NCBI GenBank assembly: GCA_024291935.2
Contig: JAGTYA010000025.1
Location: forward strand, 6,159,501 to 6,223,500
Origin: Okapia johnstoni
Taxonomy: Eukaryota; Chordata; Mammalia; Artiodactyla; Giraffidae
Reading direction: 5' to 3'
DNA: 64,000 nt
Shown: positions 57,324 to 64,000 of the stretch, one piece after another
Layout: each line of letters opens with the position of its first letter
How positions within the stretch are numbered: position 1 is the stretch's first letter
The notes under the pieces: generated by a model
Databases searched by the model: none
Told to the model about the DNA's origin: nothing
Seen by the model: the letters and a program-made list of their open reading frames with translations, nothing else
Translations under genes and position numbers: made by a program

Positions 57324-57512
57324 TGGGCTTCCCTGATGGCTCAGACGATAAAGGATCCGCCTGCAATGAGGGAGACCTGGATTCAGTCCCTGGGTTGGGA
57401 AGATTGCCTGAGAAGGGAATGGCAACCTACACCAATGTTCTTGACTGGAGAATCCCATGGACAGAGGAGCCTGGCAGGCTACAGTTCATGTGGTCACAAA
57501 GAGATATCATGG
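57324..57512 (+). mobile_element. Bov-tA SINE, 3'-truncated
   Basis: Head gggcttccctgatggctcag, Bov-A body, breaks off at ggtcacaaagag before the usual end. Confidence 0.9.
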
Positions 57513-58184
57513 AGGATGCAGAGGTGGTGAGATGAAGCCCCTGCATGTGATGGGCTCAGGGCATCTCCTGGACCCAGACAGACGCTTGACCCTGGTGCAG
57601 AATGGCACTTCGGCCATGGCAGGGAGGCGACGAGCCAGCAGCACAGAGGGTGAAGTTACCATATGTTGCTGCTCCTGCTGGAAGTCCAGGGCAGCAGGAG
57701 ACACTGTCTCAGGAGGAGTCAGTCTGGGGCAATGGGTCATCATCACCACCAACCGCCCTGTTGACAAGTCTCACTGGAGAGCAGGGCCTCGGAGCATCTT
57801 CCAGGCATGGACCCAGTGAAAATAACACCTGTAAATCCCTCAGCACAGTGTTCGCTCTCAAACGGATTCCTCGCTTAAGAACTGAAGTTACTTGGATTAT
57901 CTAAGTAGAATCCAAAAAGAATGTTGAGATTTTTTAGCATCAGACCATCTGGACCAAACTGCCAGGCCATTGTCTGTGTAACCATGTTGCTTTGGGGAGA
58001 CATTTTGGTTGTTTCAGCCTCTGTAACTACACAATGTGCCTCAGGCAGTATCGCAGTACAGTCAGCTTTGGGCCCTTATGAGGACATCTGGGGAAGCTCC
58101 TGGGTTAAAAACTGCAAGAAATTGTTCATAGTGACACAAGAACATATTTTGCTTTTGTGTGTGTGTGTGTTTATTTTCATCATG
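57513..58184. other. Intronic unassigned sequence
   Basis: No repeat was recognised except a short (TG)n run at 58,156-58,170. Confidence 0.35.
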
Positions 58185-58490
58185 TTTTTTTTTAATTTTT
58201 TAATATTTTTGGTTTCACTGGATCTTCATTGCTGCAAGTAGGCTTTCTCTAGTTGCAATGAGAGGGGACTAGTCTCCAGTTGGAGGAGCGTGGGCTTCTC
58301 ATTGTGGTGACTTCTCTTGTTGTGGAGCACAGGCTCTAGGTGTGCGGGCTTCAGTAGCTGCAGCACACAGGCTCAGTAGTTGTGGCTGGGTTGCCCCACG
58401 GCATGTGGAATCTTCCCAGACCAGGGATCATACCTGTGTCCTCTGCACTGGCAGGCAGATTCCTAGCCACTGTGCCGCCAGGGGGGTCCT
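58185..58490 (-). mobile_element. CHR-type SINE
   Basis: Reverse orientation, full-length: T-rich tail, tttggtttcactggatcttc, gcttctcattgtggtgactt, ccagggatcatacctgtgtc, head actgtgccgccaggggggtc. Confidence 0.87.
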
Positions 58491-58527
58491 AGAACATTTT
58501 TTTAAAAATTGTTTGCAAGTGAGCAGC

Positions 58528-58561
58528 TGCGCGCGTGCGCGCGCACACACACACACGCATA
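58528..58561. repeat. Alternating purine-pyrimidine tract (Z-DNA-prone)
   Basis: 34 bases of strict alternation, mainly CG then CA steps (gcgcgcgtgcgcgcgcacac ...). It lies about 40 bp past the head end of the CHR SINE. Confidence 0.9.
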
Positions 58562-59109
58562 AACATAAGCACACGGATTTTCTTTTAACCAAGGAACTGA
58601 CCAGACCGGTTTTATATAATGTAAACATCATACCCAGTTACACATGAGAAGTGAAGAGAATGCCCCAGTGGGCTTCTGAAGTTTACAGCTGTCCTTGTGA
58701 GCAGGTGTCAAAACTAAACCGAGCCTGAGCTGCAGTGTGCCAGGCCATGAAACCAGAGCCGGGTATTCGTGGAGCCTGTCAGGCCTGCCACCTTTCACCG
58801 CTGCTGAGAGGTGGAAGATTGCCCAACTGCTCTGAAGTTGCTGACAGTCTTATCAGGCACTTCAGCTCTAGGCTGTCAGGAGCAAGTTCTCAACTTATCA
58901 CGACAAGGAAGACGTTTTTCAAATAGTAAAGAGTGCTCGGGTCATCTTGCAGAAGCCCGTGTCAGCGTGGTGCAGCCAAACCCTAGAAATAACAGCTTCC
59001 AGCCCCCCTGACCTCAGCCTCTGTGGGAATACAGTTCAAGCTCCAGCCGGGAACCTGCACACCCAGGAAGGCGTGTCCCGCTGGCACCTTGAAACTCCAG
59101 ATAAACATC
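58562..59109. other. Intronic unassigned sequence
   Basis: No gene or repeat was recognised. Confidence 0.3.
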
Positions 59110-59345
59110 TTCTGCTCCTTCCCCTGGTCACTGGAGACTGGAAACAACCCAACTATCCATCATTAGAAGACTGGTTACATTAATGATGGTGCATTTAAAC
59201 AGGGGAATGCTACACAGCCATTTAAAAGAATGGGAGGTACAGACATGGAGTGGACCCCCGTGACCAAGATACATTCTGGAGGGGAAAACACAAGATTCAG
59301 AACAATGAGGATGGTATGCTACCTTTTGGCAAAATGAAATGAAAT
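59110..59345 (+). mobile_element. Old L1 fragment
   Basis: ggaaacaacccaactatcca, gaagactggttacattaatg and ggaatgctacacagccattt are the L1 3' sequence in + orientation, diverged. Confidence 0.65.
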
Positions 59346-59399
59346 AAAACAGGGGTGCCTTATACGTATGTATTTTATTTTGTGCTTCATGTATCATTT

Positions 59400-59610
59400 A
59401 TCTAAAAGTAAATTGTATTTTTCAGCTTTATTGAGATTTAATGTACATACCATAAAATTCACCTCTCAACTGCACTGTTTGATAAGTCCTGTCAGGTGCA
59501 TGATACAATGATTCAGTCCCCCTGTGAAGTTCCTCCAGACCCCTTTGCAGACAGTCCCTGCCCTTTGGCCCCTGGCAACCATTTGTTTGCCTTCTATCAA
59601 CACAGTTTTG
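59400..59610 (-). mobile_element. Old L1 fragment
   Basis: cagctttattgagatttaat, cataccataaaattcacctc and tggcccctggcaaccatttg are reverse-oriented L1 3' sequence. Confidence 0.7.
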
Positions 59611-59642
59611 CCTTATAAATAGTTTTAAATTTAAAAAGAATT

Positions 59643-59895
59643 TAGAGACTTCCCTGGTGGTCCAGTGGTTAAGAGTCTGTCTTGCAATGCAGGGGACCCA
59701 GGTTCAATCTCTGACAGGGATCTAAGATCCCACATGCCACAGGGCCACTAAGTCTACTTAGCCACAACTACTGAGCCCATGCACCGCAACTAGAGAGTCC
59801 ACACGCCACAACAAAAGTTCCCGCATGATGCAACAAAGATTCTGTGTGTTGTAACTAAGACCCAGCCAATAAATAAGCAAAAATAAATAAAAAAG
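59643..59895 (+). mobile_element. CHR-type SINE
   Basis: Head gacttccctggtggtccagt, body ccgcaactagagagtccaca, end taactaagacccagccaata and an AAATAAA tail. Confidence 0.87.
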
Positions 59896-60117
59896 TATTT
59901 AAAGTCAGGTCATGAATATCTCAACGATTCTGTCTTCAAAAGTCTTCCTGATGCTTCCTGCAAGAATTTGGTTGTATGGAAGGAATGAAGTAGAAGATGG
60001 AGTAGAAGTTAAATCACTGGGAATCAGGGAACTAATGACCAAAACTGGATTCTCCACCCAGAACAACTGGTTTTGAAGAGCAATTTGCTGCTTTTCCCAC
60101 CTCCTAACCACTTTTAA

Positions 60118-60387
60118 TGGAGAAGGCAATGGCACCCCACTCCAGTACTCTTGCCTGGAAAATCCCATGGACAGAGGAGCCTGGTAGGCTACAGTCCATG
60201 GGGTCGCTAAGAGTCGAACACGACTGAGCGACTTCACTTTCACTTTTCCCTTTCGTGTACTGGAGAAGGCAATGGCACCCCACTCCAGTATTCTTGCCTG
60301 GAGAATCCCAGGGACAGTGGAGCCTGGTGGGCTGCCATCTATGGGGTCGCACAGAGTCGGACATGACTGAAGTGACTTAGCAGCAGC
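60118..60387 (+). mobile_element. Bov-A2 SINE, full-length dimer
   Basis: Same dimer structure as at 54,817, with the ttcactttcacttttccctt linker and a short CAGCAGC tail. The perfect duplication AACCACTTTTAA lies at 60,106-60,117 and 60,388-60,399. Confidence 0.95.
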
Positions 60388-60399
60388 AACCACTTTTAA

Positions 60400-61494
60400 G
60401 TACTAACATTGAGCAGACCTAGAGAGTTTGATTTTTGCCTAGAATGTCTTTAAGAGACCTGGCCTAGTCCTAGGTCATTTGGTAACAGATTCCACTCATT
60501 CCACAGATGTTGGAGGCCCATTGTACTGGACACTCAGAGGTAGAAAATCCTGGTCCCTTGCTCTCGGGGGGCTCACCCTCCAGAAGGGATTCAAACATGT
60601 AAACCGGGAGCTACAAACAGGTGACCTGGGGGCCTTGGCCAGTTCTGTTTGATGTGTTTTGAAAAAAAGCTGAATTACAACGTGCGTAGTAGAGCACGTC
60701 CCCTCCGATTCAACAGAAAGCCTCCTTACTATGTGGGCTTTTCTCATTTATGTTATCTGTTAGGGCCCTGAAAGCATTTGAGTTTGAGACTCAATGTGAT
60801 AAATACAGCAAAAGATATACGTGTGAGAACTGCAGTAAAGGCTGGGGATGACGAATACCCTCTTCTTGAGGGAAAAGAGAAGGAGGAGGCAGATTGTTCT
60901 GGTGTCTGAGGTCTGTGGAACGTCACAGCAAAACCCTAAGATAGGCCCTGGAGCAGAAGTATGGCACTGTCATTTGTCACCAGTAATCACCAGTGTTGTC
61001 TTGATATTTTAAAAGTGTTCTCTCACCGTCTCTGAAAAGACAGCTTAGGAAGTGATCCTCTAACTGAATGTCATGAAGAGTAATCCTTCAGTGTATGACT
61101 TCTGATTGGAGACCAGCTACAGGAGCAAGGCAGAATGTAGTTTGAACGATGATTAAAGGCCTCATTACTGTGGGATTTCCTCGCTGAGTTTTGTTCCCAT
61201 CCTCCCCTTCCTTTCTTGGCAGTAGCACTTAGCAGCAAGACCAACTCCTACTGTGAGGAAGGAATATGGGTCATGAAGGGGAAAGTGCTCTGAACCACAG
61301 CCTCTCTCCCTTCCAGGAATAACCATCTGCGTGTTCTTCCACCTGCCAACTCTATGTGCTTGGGATCCAGGCTCCTCAAACCCGCATCTCGGCACTCTTG
61401 GTCCCTCCACTCAGTTTTTCACCTCCCTGAATATATGGCATAATTATCTTTAGATGATTAGCTAGCTTCACCTCTGGTACAGTCCAGGTGCCAA
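60400..61494. other. Intronic sequence, mostly unassigned
   Basis: About 60,490-60,610 (actcattccacagatgttgg, ggtcccttgctctcgggggg) resembles L2. The rest is unrecognised. Confidence 0.35.
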
Positions 61495-61725
61495 TGCAGC
61501 CACCCTAGCTGGTGTAACACCCTCCATAATGACCATCCTTGTTGATACCATTTCATCCACGATGGCTGAACACCTATCATGTCCATTCTTGTTGATTTGA
61601 CACCTCCCATATCAATACCTTTCATAACAGCCATCCTCGTGGACAAACAGCTTCCATAATGACTGTCCTTGTTGACACAGGACCTTCCATAATGGCACTC
61701 CCCATCGATGTGACACCTCCTGGGG
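61495..61725. repeat. Decayed minisatellite
   Basis: About seven imperfect units of roughly 30-33 bp, each built on a core such as tccataatgaccatccttgt and gttgataccatttca. The motif recurs as cataacagccatcctcgtgg and ccataatgactgtccttgtt. Confidence 0.75.
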
Positions 61726-61959
61726 GCTGTCCCGACCCCTCTGGATGAGGAAAGCATGTGTCCGTCTGGCCCTAAAGAGTTCCTGGAATGTGTAGCCTTC
61801 CTCTGTTGACCTGCTTTACCTTGGGCTACCTGGTTTGCCACAGGAGTCAGCTGTGTTGACCTGACCCATGTTCATTTGAGGGAGCTTTGTTCAAAGACTT
61901 ATTCTTCAAGTTAGGCTATGTGGGTGGATCTCCCTTTCCCCTCCCCTTGCCTTTAAGAC

Positions 61960-62105
61960 TGCTGGAAACAGTAGTAACTACAGTAACCATGGTGATCATT
62001 TCATGATGTATATAAGTCAAATCATTACGCTGTGCACCTTAAACTCACACAGTGCTGTTTATCAATGATATCTCAATAAAACTCGAAGAATTTTATTTAA
62101 AAAAA
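61960..62105 (+). mobile_element. L1 3' terminus fragment
   Basis: ggtgatcatttcatgatgta, ctgtgcaccttaaactcaca and atatctcaataaaactcg form the 3' end of an L1M/L1 element with its A-rich tail. Confidence 0.75.
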
Positions 62106-62514
62106 TTTTTAAAAATTTGCTGGAAACAGCAGCAACAAAAGGTACTAACCCCTAGTCCCTAAAACAAGAGGTTTAGACAAAAGGATATTTTCCAAGTTGG
62201 CTGCAGCCCTGGCGCCTGGAATATGATACACCCACACTCCCTAGTCCTGTCCTGCAACTGATTAAGAGGTTGTGTCTCTGCAGTTAAGAAACAGATTGAC
62301 TTGGTGTGTGTAGATTCTTATTTAACCATCTCCCTGCTAGCTTTTTATCAGAGAAAGTGAAACAACTGGTCGCTGATGGCAAGGTGAGACCATTGGCAAA
62401 GGACTCCAGGGAACACTAAAGAAATGGGAATTTCAGTAACTTCTGAACTTCTGAATGGCAGAGCAGGGAAAGGCCCCTCCTCCTGGTGGCATCCCTGAGC
62501 ACACACACAGATGG
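62106..62514. other. Intronic unassigned sequence
   Basis: No gene or repeat was recognised. Confidence 0.3.
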
Positions 62515-62632
62515 GTTTGTGTTCTGTTTTTTTGGCCACACCACGTATCATGTGGGAATCCCCCACCAGGAATTGAACCCACACCCCCTGCAGTGGGAGA
62601 CTCTTAACCACTGGACCACTAGGGAAGTCCCC
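62515..62632 (-). mobile_element. CHR-type SINE, short form
   Basis: Reverse orientation: ttttttggccacaccacgta, accaggaattgaacccacac, head actggaccactagggaagtc. Confidence 0.87.
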
Positions 62633-63075
62633 AGATAGGTTAGTTTGTTTGTTTTTAACTCTGCTCCTTTGATTCTTCCCCATCTGTCCTTGTGATCCTC
62701 AGTGACTTTTAAGGTCGTCCTGACCAACACCTCAAGGTCTGGCAAAATGATTCTCTTTAATATTTCATAAGATGTTAATGTGATTTACACTGGCCCTATG
62801 GCACTTTAGTATATCATCATGAATTATGTACAGTGGTCATAAACTCAGTATATTTGTTTAATTCTGCGATTACCGAGTGCAAAGTCTCTTACTATGCAGC
62901 TTTCTCTCCCTGTGTAAACTTGTTTGAAATCATCCTTCCACTCAGTACAGTTCCATTCAGTCTGGAGTTAAATGTTAAAAGCCCAGGTCTTAGGGTGGCA
63001 AGAAGCCTTAAAATAGCCATGGTCTCAGAGGGGTTTACACATAGATGTGTTCGTTTACTCCACACTGTGGTCCAA
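62633..63075. other. Intronic unassigned sequence
   Basis: No gene or repeat was recognised. Confidence 0.3.
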
Positions 63076-63273
63076 ACGCTTTCCTGGTGGCTCAGTGGTA
63101 AAGAATCCGCGGTAAAGAACCCAGGAGACCTGGGCTTTGATCCTGGGTTGAGAAGATCGCCTGGAGAAGGGCATGGCAACCCTCTCCAGTATCCTTGCCT
63201 GGAGAATTCCATGGGCAGAGCAGCCTGGTGGGCTGCAGTCCATGGGGTTGCAGAGTCAGACAAGACTGAGCAT
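63076..63273 (+). mobile_element. Bov-tA SINE
   Basis: Head gctttcctggtggctcagtg with a small internal duplication (ggtaaagaa twice), complete Bov-A, end gtcagacaagactgagcatg. GTCCAAAC on both sides is the likely target duplication. Confidence 0.9.
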
Positions 63274-64000
63274 GTACCATGTCCAAACAGAGCTCACTGC
63301 CTAGTTATGTGTCTCTAAGATACATCTTCGATACGGTGTGTGTCTTTGATCATAAAAGGGAAAGACACAACAGAATGGTTTAGATGGCTCCCTGCAAACC
63401 CATCACCACTTAAAAGCATAAATAATTCAAAGCTTCAAGCCCTGGAGACAGTCCATTGCTAGTATCTACATTGGAGAATCATTTAGTTACTTTAGAAAAT
63501 GAACCTGCATCACTGCATATAAACTTCTCTCCTAAGGAATTCAGGAATTAAAGAGTAGAAAATGGATGCATGGACACAACGGTCCTCTGTTTTGCTAAAC
63601 AATTCAACAAGTCGGATTGACTGAGAATGCACAGGGTTCCTTCTGACATTGCTCTTTGAAGTTTATTTTATTGTCTCTATGATTGTTCTAAGAGCTATGA
63701 AAATAGTAAACTAGTTTTTAATGGGAACTGTGGGTCTCTTTCACTGAGCAGGTGAGAACCTGATGCCCTTTGAGCTCTGAAGTCTGTGGATGAGACTCCA
63801 CAAGCTGGGCCCACACCTGGCTTGGACGGAGCTCACTATTCCCTGGTGGCACGTGGCCACAGTCAGCCTTCTTAAAAGGGCCCTTCCAGTCCCAAGCGCT
63901 TTGGGATCCGTGGGCCCCAGTGCAGATGTGGCCAAGTCTAAGAACTACACCACCCACAATCAGTCCTGAAAATGGCACAGAAATGGCATCAGAAAGCCCC
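63274..64000. other. Intronic unassigned sequence
   Basis: No gene or repeat was recognised up to the window end. Confidence 0.3.

Larger units (their letters stand above)
49326..64000 (+). other. CDCP1: CDCP1 intron 1 (partial)
   Basis: Begins with GTGAGTGCGG. No acceptor plus coding exon resembling CDCP1 exon 2 was recognised before the window end, so the intron is taken to continue beyond it. The first 0.7 kb is CpG island, and the rest is unique sequence and retroelements listed separately. Confidence 0.75.

Noticed and set aside
61495..61725. CRISPR-like spaced repeats
   Set aside because: The units are imperfect and directly adjacent, without unique spacers, in a mammalian genome. A decayed minisatellite fits better.

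Overview
The window is nuclear DNA of a ruminant, almost certainly a bovid. The evidence is the repeat content: 3' pieces of the RTE-clade LINE BovB, many Bov-tA SINEs, two full-length Bov-A2 SINEs and many CHR-type tRNA-Glu SINEs, a combination specific to ruminants. There are no prokaryotic operons, CRISPR arrays or phage genes. Almost every long six-frame ORF lies inside a SINE, LINE or GC-rich island and is not a gene.

The only protein-coding exon I can support is exon 1 of CDCP1 (CUB domain-containing protein 1), on the + strand at 49,244-49,325. It sits in a CpG island at about 48,950-50,060. It encodes a short N-terminus and hydrophobic signal peptide that closely resembles human CDCP1, and it ends at a phase-1 GTGAGTG splice donor. 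I assume that everything from 49,326 to the end is CDCP1 intron 1. The 49 kb upstream is intergenic. In human the upstream neighbour is TMEM158, which I do not see here, so it should lie further to the left. By human synteny (3p21.31) the locus is expected on cattle chromosome 22 or its equivalent.

Layout: 1-49 kb is intergenic and packed with LINE, SINE, MaLR LTR and MIR copies separated by unassigned sequence of 0.3-1.6 kb. It includes one solo ERV LTR (12.68-13.24 kb), an internally deleted Tigger-like DNA transposon inside an old L1 (40.1-40.9 kb) and a BovB copy (46.25-46.81 kb). The stretch 48.95-50.06 kb is the CDCP1 promoter, exon 1 and start of intron 1. From 50 to 64 kb is intron 1, with the same repeat families.

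No previously undescribed multi-gene system is visible. The most useful leads are structural: two L1 copies with 5' inversion (twin priming), a SINE-L1 composite inside a single 18-bp target duplication, three SINEs inside one 22-bp target duplication, an unassigned ~0.5 kb insertion splitting a MIR, a 50-bp tandem duplication, a decayed minisatellite, a Z-DNA-prone tract, a possible upstream ORF on CDCP1, and two exon-like intervals with good splice signals. Repeat family names are from memory of consensus sequences and boundaries are approximate, except where a target-site duplication fixes them.
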